Of a stretch of DNA of 64,000 nt, positions 1 to 8,062 are shown one piece after another. The DNA comes from Bacteriovoracaceae bacterium UBA6153 (GTDB taxonomy: Bacteria; Bdellovibrionota; Bacteriovoracia; Bacteriovoracales; Bacteriovoracaceae). Within the stretch, counting starts at the first letter, position 1. Every line of letters starts with the position of its first letter. Position numbers and translations under genes: made by a program. Location of the stretch: assembly GCA_002428265.1 (NCBI GenBank), contig DIUR01000024.1, forward strand, positions 72,000-135,999. Direction: 5' to 3'. Below the pieces are notes generated by a model, which did not search any database, had not been told where the DNA came from, and was given only the letters and a program-made list of their open reading frames with translations.

Positions 1-538
1 CGAGAGAAGGAGCGTATTCTTCGGCCATCCACCAGCCGCCTTCGCCGTCCATAACGATTCCTTCAATGTCCAGGCCTTGTGGATCCACTGAATAATAAAG
101 TCCAAAAATGTCTGTTGGGTTTTCTTCTAGTCTATTGTTTGGAAGACCTGATAGTGGCGATCCATCTCTTTTTCTTAATTTTATTTCAGCTGAAACCGTT
201 AATTCTTTTTTTGCAGGGTCTGCTTTGAGCACAACCACGGTAGGAGAGTACTCTGGAAGTAAAAATGGGCGATCGATTCCATTTGGTTCACCATTTGGAC
301 CTCTATCTGTGACTGTCTGGAAAAAAAGTGAGCCGTCTTTATCGCCGGTAAAAATTAACCCTGAAAATCCTCCAAGTTTAATCTTTTGTCCTGATAAAGT
401 TGTTCCAACAGTTGGAGTGTTGTTCATTTTATAAATTTCAAATCCTGTCACAGCTTGTTTTTTAGATACAAAAGATCCAGTTGTTGAACATCCGGATAAT
501 AATAAAGCACTAGAAAGAGCTGCAAAGATTGATTTCAT
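1..538 (-). CDS. Phytase-like (esterase-like) domain lipoprotein, C-terminus cut by window edge
   Basis: Reading the minus strand from the ATG at 538 gives an uninterrupted frame to the window edge. The product begins MKSIFAALSSALLLSGCSTT, a lipoprotein signal peptide with lipobox LSGC (Cys17). The mature part carries GFSGL, TDRGPNGEPNG and, near residue 155, DIEGIVMDGEGGWWMAEEYAPS. These match the esterase-like activity of phytase family (PF13449), a beta-propeller fold. The protein is probably anchored in an envelope membrane and may act on phosphoesters or bind a ligand; the substrate cannot be read. It is partial: about 179 residues are present and the C-terminal part lies outside the window. 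It diverges from the parA gene. Confidence 0.8.
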   Translation of the reverse strand, partial: MKSIFAALSSALLLSGCSTTGSFVSKKQAVTGFEIYKMNNTPTVGTTLSGQKIKLGGFSGLIFTGDKDGSLFFQTVTDRGPNGEPNGIDRPFLLPEYSPTVVVLKADPAKKELTVSAEIKLRKRDGSPLSGLPNNRLEENPTDIFGLYYSVDPQGLDIEGIVMDGEGGWWMAEEYAPSL

Positions 539-612
539 TTTTTTGATCTCGAGGTTTGTTAGACTTCTACGATATATGAAGACTCACTTTTTTAAAAGAA
601 GCGGATGATATC

Positions 613-642
613 GCCCCTATGATTTTTGATAGGGGCATTTTT
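613..642 (+). terminator. Intrinsic terminator-like hairpin ahead of parA
   Basis: Perfect 8-bp stem GCCCCTAT (613-620) / ATAGGGGC (629-636) with an 8-base loop, followed by ATTTTTTCTTT. By its T-tract it works in the plus direction. No plus-strand gene lies immediately before it, so it either ends an unseen short transcript or shields parA from read-through. Confidence 0.6.
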
Positions 643-653
643 TCTTTGACATC

Positions 654-682
654 TTGTTTCGTTGCTTCCAAAATTTTATATA
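654..682 (+). promoter_or_regulatory. Candidate sigma-70 promoter of parAB
   Basis: TTGTTT (654-659), a 17-base spacer and TATATA (677-682). The predicted start near 689 leaves a short leader with AGGAG at 697-701, six bases before the parA ATG. Seen by eye only. Confidence 0.4.
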
Positions 683-707
683 AGTTATTAAAAAACAGGA
701 GTGATTC

Positions 708-1481
708 ATGGAAGTTATCACGATCGGCAATAACAAGGGTGGCGTTGGTAAAACGATGCAGTGCTACCAACTAGCTTGTTATCTAGCAAACAAAGGTCAC
801 AAAGTTCTCGTTATCGATCTCGATTCACAAGCTAATTTAAGCTCAACATTTGGTGTGCAAATTCAAAGAACATTGGTTCCTGAGTGGCTTATCGGTGACG
901 TTGGTATTGAAGATGTTATCGTGAAACCAGAGATGACTGGGAAATTATATAAAAACATCAGACTTATTCCGGCCAGCCGCCACTTATCGAATCTTTCTAA
1001 ACTACTTATCCTTTCAGAAGGTGAGATTAGAAAAGAAGCGGGAAGAAAAGAGCGCCTTCTAAGAAAAAGACTTCTAGATGCAAATCTAGATTTTGATTAT
1101 GTCGTTATCGACACTCCACCAATGCTTGGTGATGAGTTGATCATGTCACTCGTGGCTTCAAACCGCGTATTAATTCCTACTCAGGCACAAGATTATTCAA
1201 TCGATGGTCTGGAAGAATTGATGGACACGTTCGAAATCATCAAGGAAACAGAAAACCCAAGTCTTGAGTTCTCAATTATTCCATCGATGGTTAACCCTCG
1301 TAGAAAAATTGAAAAAGTGAGAATGGAAGAGCTGTCACAGTCATTTAATATCACTCCAATGATTAGAAACATGGTTCAAATGCAGGAGTCTATCTCTACG
1401 AGAAGACCTATTTGTATTATGGGAGCGAAGTCTGCTGGACGCCGTGACTATGAAGAACTTTGGAAATCGTTAAATTTATAA
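708..1481 (+). CDS. parA: ParA-family partition ATPase
   Basis: A 257-residue ParA/Soj-type ATPase that would drive DNA segregation together with the ParB encoded next. The N-terminus holds the deviant Walker A motif GNNKGGVGKT (residues 7-16), followed by IDLDSQANLSSTFG (Walker A'), and later VVIDTPPMLGDE (Walker B region). Typical ParA has T/S directly after GKT; here it is Met (GKTMQ), a small deviation. The length is normal for the chromosomal, short type without an N-terminal HTH. The start has a good AGGAG six bases upstream. parB follows after 49 bases, so the two probably form one operon. No parS-like consensus was found in the window. Confidence 0.92.
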   Translation: MEVITIGNNKGGVGKTMQCYQLACYLANKGHKVLVIDLDSQANLSSTFGVQIQRTLVPEWLIGDVGIEDVIVKPEMTGKLYKNIRLIPASRHLSNLSKLLILSEGEIRKEAGRKERLLRKRLLDANLDFDYVVIDTPPMLGDELIMSLVASNRVLIPTQAQDYSIDGLEELMDTFEIIKETENPSLEFSIIPSMVNPRRKIEKVRMEELSQSFNITPMIRNMVQMQESISTRRPICIMGAKSAGRRDYEELWKSLNL

Positions 1482-1530
1482 TTTATTTTTTTATAAAATA
1501 ATTTGTTCATAAGGATGTGGAGAATTATAT

Positions 1531-2412
1531 ATGTCGAAGACATTTGCTGCCCGTGTATCTAAAAAAGAAAGAACAACCATCGATCTATCTGAAAAAGTAG
1601 GTCGCGATATTTTTAAAATTTCAGACGACCGTCTTCTTCAAGGAGCGAAGTTAACTGAAATTCAAATGAAAGAAATCGTCGTAAAAGAGCAGGTTAGAAC
1701 TAAGTTCAACGATGAATCTATTAAAGACCTTGCCCGCAACATTGAAGTTAACGGTCTTATTCAGCCACTGGTTCTTCACCAGGATAAAAATGGTAAGTAT
1801 AGACTGATTTGTGGTGAGAGACGTTACCGCGCTCTTAGTTTCAACAAAGCTATCAGTGCTCCATGTTTTGTTTTAGAAAACAAAACTGAAGAAGAGTTAA
1901 TGGCGATTCAATTCTCTGAAAACTCTTCAAGAGAAGAGCTTCACTATGTTGATAAAGCTGACGGGATTTTAAACTATCAAATCGCAACAGAGGCCAGTGA
2001 AAGAAAAATTCAGGCCGCTCTTGGTATTTCAAAGTCAGAAGTTCACCGCTCGCTTCTTATTGCTAAACTTCCACGCATCATTAAAGAAGCTGCTAAAAAG
2101 CACGACATTGAAAAATATGTTCTTCTTGAGTGGGACGCCCTTTCAAAAAGCTCGCTGAAGTCTGACATTGAAAAAAAGATTCTTGTTGGCGACATCACTA
2201 AGAGAGCTGAGCTTGCACGTATCATCAATGCTGGTGGACTAGTTAAAGCTGGTAAAAAGATCCCTGCAAAAGCTGCTCTTCCAAAGGGTGTGAGTGCTAA
2301 TGCGTTCTTAAAGGCGATGACTTCTAAAACGAAAGACTTGAATCTAGATAAAAAGACTCAAGAGCTTCTTAGGACTTTAGTTGAAGAAACTAAAGAGATG
2401 ATGGACCAATAA
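1531..2412 (+). CDS. parB: ParB/Spo0J-family partition protein
   Basis: A 293-residue ParB-type CTP-dependent DNA clamp that would load at parS and stimulate ParA. The ParB/sulfiredoxin-like domain carries VNGLIQPLVL and the hallmark CGERRYRAL (about residues 94-102), then QFSENSSREELHYVDKA and an HTH (IQAALGISKSEVHRSLLIAKLP, about 155-176). The C-terminal third is Lys/Ala-rich and less recognisable; it would be the dimerisation region. The gene lies 49 bases after parA on the same strand and is closed by a strong terminator. Whether this pair serves the main chromosome or another replicon cannot be decided here, because no dnaA, gidB or parS lies nearby. Confidence 0.9.
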   Translation: MSKTFAARVSKKERTTIDLSEKVGRDIFKISDDRLLQGAKLTEIQMKEIVVKEQVRTKFNDESIKDLARNIEVNGLIQPLVLHQDKNGKYRLICGERRYRALSFNKAISAPCFVLENKTEEELMAIQFSENSSREELHYVDKADGILNYQIATEASERKIQAALGISKSEVHRSLLIAKLPRIIKEAAKKHDIEKYVLLEWDALSKSSLKSDIEKKILVGDITKRAELARIINAGGLVKAGKKIPAKAALPKGVSANAFLKAMTSKTKDLNLDKKTQELLRTLVEETKEMMDQ

Positions 2413-2428
2413 AAATTTCAAATAAAAG

Positions 2429-2464
2429 CATCCTTAAGTTTAAAGCTTGAGGATGACTTTTTTC
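2429..2464 (+). terminator. Rho-independent terminator after parB
   Basis: Stem CATCCTTAAG (2429-2438) / CTTGAGGATG (2446-2455), ten pairs with one G-T, and a 7-base loop, followed by ACTTTTTTCTC. It lies 16 bases after the parB stop. Confidence 0.85.
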
Positions 2465-2583
2465 TCAGGCGAAATGCCCACTTAAGTCCTTATTTATACA
2501 GACTTTTCTAGTCGTGTTTAAAAGTTATGCACTTTTTTATTCAAAATTTTACGACCGGCAAATAGTAACGCCTTATATCTCGC

Positions 2584-2612
2584 ATACTTAAGTTCAGTTA
2601 AGCTTTAAGTAT
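2584..2612. promoter_or_regulatory. Inverted repeat upstream of a sigma-54 promoter
   Basis: ATACTTAA (2584-2591) and TTAAGTAT (2605-2612) are perfect 8-bp arms separated by 13 bases. The centre lies about 55 bases before the predicted start of transcription from the promoter at 2628-2642. This is a plausible enhancer-binding-protein or repressor site, though closer than most sigma-54 enhancers. Confidence 0.4.
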
Positions 2613-2627
2613 CGTGAATGAGTATCT

Positions 2628-2642
2628 TGGCATCTCACTTGC
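2628..2642 (+). promoter_or_regulatory. Candidate sigma-54 (-24/-12) promoter
   Basis: TTGGCATCTCACTTGC: the GG at 2629-2630 and GC at 2641-2642 are separated by exactly ten bases, and the flanks match the TTGGCA-N6-TTGC consensus. The start would be near 2653, 40 bases ahead of the ATG at 2693. A classic -35/-10 pair is not evident at the same place. Confidence 0.65.
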
Positions 2643-2692
2643 GATAACAGTTTTAAGGAACAGGTTAAAAGTCCACTTTTAGGACGTAACTT

Positions 2693-3493
2693 ATGAAATC
2701 TATGAAGACGATAAAACTGAAAAACTTACACACATGTTTAAACTTTAAACACCCGATGTTGATAATCTTTGCTTGTTTATCATTTTCAATAAGTGCGGCC
2801 GACAATCTTAATAATAAGTCTGTATCAAGAGCTCCAGCAGCTGTAGATGAAGAAGTTCTAACGATACCTTTTAATAATGAAGACAGCTTTTTTACAAACG
2901 ATAATATGTTTGCTGAAGATGATGCCGGAGTTATGAAGGATATGAAAACAAACCTTAGTAATTGGGAAAAAACAGAAGAGTACGCTCGTGTTTGGGACCT
3001 TCAAAGAACGGGTCTTTATGTCACTCCAACATCGTCTGAAAAAGGAAAGTATATCTCAAAGAGATTGCTAAGATATGCTGATAAGAGATTATCAGGTGAA
3101 ATGAAAAAAGCTGATGAAGGATCAACCCTTCATAAAGTAAGTCGTGTAGAAAAAAATCTTCGCCCTAATGCTTCTGTGAATATGTCGAAAAACTTTGGAT
3201 TAAAATTCAAGGCCCGCGTCCTTCAAGGGAAGGCGATCATGGAAGTGAGAAACCCATGGATAGACTGTAACGCTACAGTGAGTGCCAATGGTAAAGCAAA
3301 ATTGATTACTAAAAAAGAGTTCAAAGAATTAGGCTTAGCGTCAGGTGCTGAGTACTCTCTTAATGATGATCAATTCCTTACATATATTGATCAACAGCTT
3401 ACAGACAATATTAAAGCTCGCGTTTCAAATACTTCAGGTAATGACGCGGACTCTAGAATTGAAATGACAGCTAGCTTCCCATTCAATCTTTAA
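2693..3493 (+). CDS. Secreted protein of unknown function
   Basis: 266 residues. An extended basic N-region is followed by PMLIIFACLSFSISAADN, a signal peptide probably cut after SAA or SAAD, so the protein is periplasmic or exported. There is no lipobox. The mature part is charged and soluble, with KTNLSNWEKTEEYARVWDL in the middle and a C-terminal stretch (ARVLQGKAIMEVRNPWIDCN) ending in ASFPFNL, which could be beta-strand rich. I do not recognise a family. The start is supported by AGGA at 2681-2684, eight bases before the ATG; an in-frame Met22 would give a shorter signal peptide. It sits alone behind the sigma-54 promoter described at 2628-2642, which suggests conditional expression. Confidence 0.7.
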   Translation: MKSMKTIKLKNLHTCLNFKHPMLIIFACLSFSISAADNLNNKSVSRAPAAVDEEVLTIPFNNEDSFFTNDNMFAEDDAGVMKDMKTNLSNWEKTEEYARVWDLQRTGLYVTPTSSEKGKYISKRLLRYADKRLSGEMKKADEGSTLHKVSRVEKNLRPNASVNMSKNFGLKFKARVLQGKAIMEVRNPWIDCNATVSANGKAKLITKKEFKELGLASGAEYSLNDDQFLTYIDQQLTDNIKARVSNTSGNDADSRIEMTASFPFNL

Positions 3494-3568
3494 AAATTTA
3501 CCAGCTCTCTAGCAATCTCAAAAATAGCAGAGTAATCTTAGACCACTTAATTTTTCGGAGGTCTTTAG

Positions 3569-4828
3569 ATGAGTTTATTCGACGCTGCTTTATTTCAGGA
3601 TGCTATTAAGCAACTTGAAGATGCTGCAAAGATTATGGGATTAGATCCTAACGTTGCAGAGAGATTGAAATACCCAAAACGTGCCCTACAAGTTTCTGTT
3701 CCTATTCGTCTTGACGATGGAACTGTTAAAACTTTCATTGGATATAGAGTACAGCACAACCTTTCTCTTGGACCAGGAAAAGGTGGGATTCGCTACCATC
3801 CAGGTGTAGATCTTTCTGAGACTGCAGGTCTAGCGATGCTTATGACATTTAAGTGTGCTCTTGTTGGTCTTCCATACGGTGGAGCAAAGGGTGGTATCTG
3901 TGTTGATCCAACTCAACTTTCTCGTCAAGAGCTTCAAGCTCTAACAAGAAGATATGCGACAGAAATTAACATGATCATCGGACCTCATATCGATATCCCA
4001 GCTCCAGATATTGGAACTGATGGACAGACTATGGCGTGGTTCATGGATACATACTCTCAAATTAAAGGCTACACAGACGGCGCTGTCGTTACTGGAAAGC
4101 CTCTTGAGATTGGTGGATCAAAAGGACGTGCTGAATCGACAGGTAAAGGAGTTGCATTCTGTGTAAACTTCGCTGCTGAAAAAATCGGTATGACAATTAA
4201 CCAAAAAACAACTGTAGCTATTCACGGTTTCGGAAAAGTTGGTATCCCAGCTGCTCACGATCTTCGTGCTCAAGGTGCAAGAATTGTTGCCGTATCTGAC
4301 GTGTCTGGTGGTGTTTATGATCCAAACGGATTAGACATCGAAGCGTGTGAGAAATGGGTAAAAGAAAATAAAGTTCTAAAAGGTATGCCTGGAACAAAAC
4401 ACATCACGAACGATGAGCTATTTGCTCTAGACGTTGATGTATTAATTCCAGCAGCAATCGATGGTGTTATCACAAAAGATAACGCTCACGTTGTAAAAGC
4501 AAAAATCATTGCTGAAGGTGCCAACGGTCCTCTTACAAAAGAAGCCGTAGACATCGTAACAGCTAAGGGTGCATTCCTGATTCCAGACGTTCTATGTAAC
4601 GCTGGTGGGGTTATCGTGTCTTACTTCGAATGGGTACAAGGTCTTCAGTCATTCTTCTGGGATTTAGATGAAGTTAATAAGAGACTTCACTCAATTCTTA
4701 AAGATGCATTTGAAAACGTTTATGCAACTTCGAAAGAGTTCGAATGTAATATGAAATCAGCAGCTCTTGTTGCTGCTATCAGAAGACTAGAAAAAGCTAT
4801 GAAATTACGTGGTCTTTGGCCTTCGTAG
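3569..4828 (+). CDS. gdhA: Glutamate dehydrogenase (Glu/Leu/Phe/Val dehydrogenase family)
   Basis: 419 residues, the size of the hexameric NAD-type enzymes such as Bacillus RocG/GudB. It interconverts glutamate and 2-oxoglutarate plus ammonia. The N-terminal substrate domain has GPGKGGIRYHP (about 68-78) and LPYGGAKGGI (101-110) with the catalytic Lys107. The dinucleotide domain follows with HGFGKVGIPAA, then AEGANGP and PDVLCNAGGVIVSYFEW. CGGAGG stands at 3556-3561, seven bases before the ATG. A perfect terminator ends the unit, so it looks monocistronic. With the aspartase at 5953-7377 it suggests amino-acid catabolism feeding the TCA cycle. Cofactor preference (NAD or NADP) is not certain from the sequence. 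Confidence 0.93.
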   Translation: MSLFDAALFQDAIKQLEDAAKIMGLDPNVAERLKYPKRALQVSVPIRLDDGTVKTFIGYRVQHNLSLGPGKGGIRYHPGVDLSETAGLAMLMTFKCALVGLPYGGAKGGICVDPTQLSRQELQALTRRYATEINMIIGPHIDIPAPDIGTDGQTMAWFMDTYSQIKGYTDGAVVTGKPLEIGGSKGRAESTGKGVAFCVNFAAEKIGMTINQKTTVAIHGFGKVGIPAAHDLRAQGARIVAVSDVSGGVYDPNGLDIEACEKWVKENKVLKGMPGTKHITNDELFALDVDVLIPAAIDGVITKDNAHVVKAKIIAEGANGPLTKEAVDIVTAKGAFLIPDVLCNAGGVIVSYFEWVQGLQSFFWDLDEVNKRLHSILKDAFENVYATSKEFECNMKSAALVAAIRRLEKAMKLRGLWPS

Positions 4829-4840
4829 TCTTAATAAAAA

Positions 4841-4866
4841 AGGCTCCTTCGGGAGCCTTTTTTTTT
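4841..4866 (+). terminator. Rho-independent terminator after gdhA
   Basis: AGGCTCC (4841-4847), loop TTCG, GGAGCCT (4852-4858), then a run of T, preceded by a run of A. The same stem sequence recurs at 31761-31788 and 42472-42499. Confidence 0.93.
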
Positions 4867-4879
4867 GCCTAAATTAAGT

Positions 4880-4885
4880 TATAAT
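4880..4885 (+). promoter_or_regulatory. -10 box placing the transcript start at the ATG
   Basis: Perfect TATAAT at 4880-4885. The expected start, seven bases later, falls on or next to the A of the ATG at 4893, and there is no ribosome binding site between. No good -35 is seen; the terminator's T-run occupies that place. Confidence 0.45.
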
Positions 4886-4892
4886 TTTCTTT

Positions 4893-5372
4893 ATGATTCA
4901 ATCATTTATTTTAACCATTCTTTTATCGATCAACATTCAAGCTGCTGTTGTTAAGCACGAAACAGTCAGTGCAAAATACGAAGAATTTCCCTTAAGAGAA
5001 GTTTGCGAAAAACTTGGCGCTAAAAATTTTGAACTCATTTCTGCGAAGTCGAGCAACGAAATTGATTGCATGGGAAAAGTCTTTAAAACAATCGATTTTT
5101 GTCTTCAAAAGTTTCCAGAAAATAAATCACTTACTAGAGCGCTTATTGACGAAAAAAATAAAGTGCTAAAGTGCGAGAGTGCCTCTAATGTAACTTTATA
5201 CTTAAGCTGTGATCAAAGAGATGCGAAGTATTGCCTCAATCCTAAAAAGGGATGTGAAGACCTGCAAAAGATTTATGCTGTAAAACTAGAAATAGCTCAT
5301 CAGTCTGTAGTTGATAAAACACTCAATTGTTATTTTTCAAAACCATTAGGAGATTTCGATGCGACTAATTAG
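4893..5372 (+). CDS. Small secreted cysteine-containing protein, unknown function
   Basis: 159 residues beginning MIQSFILTILLSINIQAAVV, a short but complete signal peptide. The mature part has about nine Cys residues (CEKLGA, DCMG, FCLQ, CESAS, SCDQ, YCLN, GCED, NCYF), suggesting disulfides in the periplasm or outside the cell. I do not recognise the family. The start looks leaderless: a perfect TATAAT ends eight bases before it and no Shine-Dalgarno sequence is present. The end overlaps the FecR-domain gene by 14 bases in another frame, so the two are co-transcribed and probably coupled. Confidence 0.65.
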   Translation: MIQSFILTILLSINIQAAVVKHETVSAKYEEFPLREVCEKLGAKNFELISAKSSNEIDCMGKVFKTIDFCLQKFPENKSLTRALIDEKNKVLKCESASNVTLYLSCDQRDAKYCLNPKKGCEDLQKIYAVKLEIAHQSVVDKTLNCYFSKPLGDFDATN

Positions 5373-5952
5373 CTTTATTTTTTTCTGTTTCTATTGTGTG
5401 ACAGTAAGTGCGGCGAGCTCATTTTTGCCTAATGCTAATATCGTGAAGATTCACGGTCAGGCCTTTATCGATAAAGAGAAAATTGAAGAAGGGGCCGAGG
5501 TGGCCAAAGGAATGGAAATTAAAATTCCTAAAAAAGGCGACTACGTTATTATTAAATATCAAAACGGGCACAAGGTCAGACTTAGTGGGGCCATCGTAAA
5601 AGTTGAGGAGCTAACAGAAAAAAGTAGCCTCTTAAATCTTATAAAAGGTGAAATTCATACTTTGGTTAAAACATTAACGAAAGATGAAAAGTTTATCATT
5701 AAGACAAAGTACGCTTCTTTTGCAGTTCGAGGAACAAAATTCGGAATCAATTTAGATGAAGAAAAAAAGAAAGCTTACCTTTGTGTTTGTGAAGGCGTTG
5801 TGAGTGCCACTCAGAAAAACATGTCAGTTGATGTGGGGAAAAATGAAGATTTGTGGGTAGGCATGAATGCAGCAAAGCTTGATGTAAAACAATCTACACC
5901 TGCAATGTTCAACATGACTAATGATATAATCGAAGAGATGGATAAGCTCTAA
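5359..5952 (+). CDS. Periplasmic FecR-domain protein
   Basis: 197 residues. Signal peptide MRLISFIFFCFYCVTVSAAS, then a FecR domain (PF04773) over most of the mature part: GQAFIDKEKIEEGAEVAKGMEI, YVIIKYQNGHKVRLSG, LNLIKGEIHTLV, FIIKTKYASFAVRGTKFGI and VCEGVVSA. In classical FecR this domain senses a TonB-dependent receptor and controls a membrane anti-sigma factor. Here there is no membrane anchor beyond the signal peptide, no sigma factor and no TonB receptor alongside, so a free periplasmic sensory or structural role is more likely. AGGAG at 5349-5353 precedes the ATG, and the gene overlaps the previous one by 14 bases. Its stop directly abuts that of aspA on the other strand. Confidence 0.8.
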   Translation: MRLISFIFFCFYCVTVSAASSFLPNANIVKIHGQAFIDKEKIEEGAEVAKGMEIKIPKKGDYVIIKYQNGHKVRLSGAIVKVEELTEKSSLLNLIKGEIHTLVKTLTKDEKFIIKTKYASFAVRGTKFGINLDEEKKKAYLCVCEGVVSATQKNMSVDVGKNEDLWVGMNAAKLDVKQSTPAMFNMTNDIIEEMDKL

Positions 5953-7377
5953 TTAGAATTTTTTTCCGATATACTTAGGTCTAAGCATATTTTCTACAGA
6001 AAAAATTTCATCAAGTTGTTCTTGAGTCAGTAGCTTCCTCTCAAGAACAACTTCGCTGACGCTCTTGCCACTCTTGGCACACTCTTTACCGATACTATCG
6101 CAAGTCTCATGTCCTAAAACTGGATCGAGATAAGTGACAATGGCAATTGAGCTCATGACGTTTCTTAAGCATATTTCTGGATTAGCAGTAATGCCTTCGA
6201 TACATTTTTCTTTAAGGTTATAAGAAGCATTCTTTAAAAGATTGATAGATTCAAAAAGCGAAGAAGCAATGACTGGCTCCATGACGTTGAGCTGGAGTTG
6301 TCCTGCTTCACTGGCCATTGTGATAGTCAGATCATTTCCAATAACTTTAAAACACACTTGGTTTACAACTTCTGGAATAACCGGGTTTACTTTAGCAGGC
6401 ATGATACTTGATCCGGCCTGAAGTTCTGGAAGATTGATTTCTTTAAGTCCTGCCCTAGGTCCTGAAGAAAGAAGGCGTAGATCATTACAGATTTTTGAAA
6501 GTTTTACTGCAGTTCTTTTTAAGCATCCAGAAATCATGACATAAGCACCACAATCAGATGTGGCCTCAATTAAGTCTTCAGATAAAACATAATTAAGTCC
6601 TGTGACTTCTTGAAGTTTTTTAACGGCAAGTTCAGCGTATCCAGGAGGAGTATTAATACCTGTCCCAATGGCCGTTGCACCTAAGTTAACTTCAAGAATT
6701 AAATCTTTGAGTTGAACTAATAATTTAATGTCTTCTTTTAAAAGAGTTGAGTAGGCATGGAACTCTTGTCCCAGACACATTGGTACTGCATCTTGAAGTT
6801 GTGTTCTTCCCATTTTTAAAACAGATCTAAATTCTTTTGATTTTTTAAGAAAAGATTCATTGAGTACGCTTAAAGCAGTAATAAGCTCAGTGATATGTTG
6901 GTAGAGAGCAATTCTAAAAGCAGTAGGGTAAGCATCGTTAGTAGACTGGCATTTATTTACATGATCATTTGGGTGAACAATATTGTAATTGCCTTTTTTC
7001 TCTCCAAGAAGTTCAAGTGCTAAATTGGCAATCACTTCATTAGCATTCATATTTACTGAAGTTCCGGCCCCACCTTGATAGATATCAGAAGGGAATTGAT
7101 CCAGGCATCTATTGTTAAGAATGATTTCGTCACAAGCTCTTGCGATAACAGCTGCAATTTTTGGATCAATCGTTCCCAATTCACCATTGGCCAGAGCACA
7201 TGCTTTTTTAGTGTAGGCCAAGGCCTTTACCATAATAGGGTTGTTACTAATTTTAACGTCTGAAATTTTAAAGTTATCAATCGCTCTTTGAGTGTGGATT
7301 CCATAATAAGCATCTAGTGGAACTTGCAACGGACCAAGTAAGTCGTGTTCTGTTCTTGTCTGCATATTTGAGTTCAT
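5953..7377 (-). CDS. aspA: Aspartate ammonia-lyase
   Basis: 474 residues, the usual length of aspartase, which converts aspartate to fumarate and ammonia. The N-terminus DAYYGIHTQRAIDNF is the aspartase-type opening, rather than the fumarase one. The superfamily signature GSSIMPAKVNP lies at 322-332, on the flexible loop with the catalytic Ser. The C-terminus MLRPKYIGKKF is also typical of AspA. The stop codon touches the stop of the FecR gene with no space, so there is no room for a dedicated terminator between the convergent genes. It fits the gdhA gene nearby as part of amino-acid use. Confidence 0.92.
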   Translation of the reverse strand: MNSNMQTRTEHDLLGPLQVPLDAYYGIHTQRAIDNFKISDVKISNNPIMVKALAYTKKACALANGELGTIDPKIAAVIARACDEIILNNRCLDQFPSDIYQGGAGTSVNMNANEVIANLALELLGEKKGNYNIVHPNDHVNKCQSTNDAYPTAFRIALYQHITELITALSVLNESFLKKSKEFRSVLKMGRTQLQDAVPMCLGQEFHAYSTLLKEDIKLLVQLKDLILEVNLGATAIGTGINTPPGYAELAVKKLQEVTGLNYVLSEDLIEATSDCGAYVMISGCLKRTAVKLSKICNDLRLLSSGPRAGLKEINLPELQAGSSIMPAKVNPVIPEVVNQVCFKVIGNDLTITMASEAGQLQLNVMEPVIASSLFESINLLKNASYNLKEKCIEGITANPEICLRNVMSSIAIVTYLDPVLGHETCDSIGKECAKSGKSVSEVVLERKLLTQEQLDEIFSVENMLRPKYIGKKF

Positions 7378-7504
7378 AGAGTATTCCTTTTATGGGGCTG
7401 CGCCATCAGCTTTTGACGGCGGGTACTTTAATTAAGTCTGATTTTAACTACTAAGAATGATCTCTCACTCCTGTTTTTGCAAGGGAGCATGCAGGAGATT
7501 TTTT

Positions 7505-8029
7505 ATGAACATGAGAACAAAAAGTTTATATCCTTTTGCAGGCCAGTACTGTCCGGTGGATATTTTTGGCTATGCCTCAAATGGTATCCCGGGGATTGAA
7601 ATAGTGGGGCTAGGTAAGTACTCACGATCGATGAAAGAAAAATTTATTTACCTATCCCGTGAAAAGAAGCTTCGCTTTCCCTTGAAGCGCTTTGTCTTAT
7701 GCATTGAAGGAGAAGTAGAAGGGAAAAAATTTAAAGAGGAAGAGTATCGCTATCTTGAGTTGCCATTGCTGTTGATGCTCTGGAGCCTTACCGGGCATTT
7801 ACCACTTGAACATTTAGAAGACTGCTTTGCCTCTGGAAAAATTTCTATCGAAGGTGATATTCAGGCGCTGTCTCTTACACCGCTTCAGCAATCTTTTTTA
7901 AGTGATATGTTTAAACTTGAAGAGCACCAGTCTTTAAAAATCATAGGGCCTAAAAACATGGACGTGCATGAAGAGCATTATCACTTACCTATAGAAGGCA
8001 TAATGGAGTCACTTTTAGCTGTTAACTAA
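7505..8029 (+). CDS. Stand-alone ComM/YifB N-terminal (ChlI-type) domain protein
   Basis: 174 residues from the ATG at 7505, chosen over an in-frame ATG at 7457 because AGGAG (7493-7497) sits seven bases upstream of it. The first 130 residues follow the N-terminal domain of ComM/YifB Mg-chelatase-like proteins (PF13541, ribosomal-S5-type fold): YASNGIPGIEIVGL, FPLKRFVLCI, LELPLLLMLWSLTGHLPLE, FASGKISIEGDIQALS. ComM normally continues into an AAA+ Walker A/B ATPase and a C-terminal domain; both are absent, and the frame ends cleanly with no AAA+ remnant downstream. The usual 'DLPIAL' core is altered. It may be a partner or regulator of a full-length ComM helicase in natural transformation, but that is inference. 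Confidence 0.7.
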   Translation: MNMRTKSLYPFAGQYCPVDIFGYASNGIPGIEIVGLGKYSRSMKEKFIYLSREKKLRFPLKRFVLCIEGEVEGKKFKEEEYRYLELPLLLMLWSLTGHLPLEHLEDCFASGKISIEGDIQALSLTPLQQSFLSDMFKLEEHQSLKIIGPKNMDVHEEHYHLPIEGIMESLLAVN

Positions 8030-8062
8030 GGGCCTTAAATCATAAGAAACTTAAGTAAAATC

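Noticed and set aside
108..434. Plus-strand open frame of 108 residues
   Set aside because: It lies opposite the phytase-like lipoprotein gene, whose signal peptide and family motifs are clear; no ribosome binding site.
708..2412. parS sites near parAB
   Set aside because: No TGTTTCACGTGAAACA-like sequence was seen in the window on either strand.
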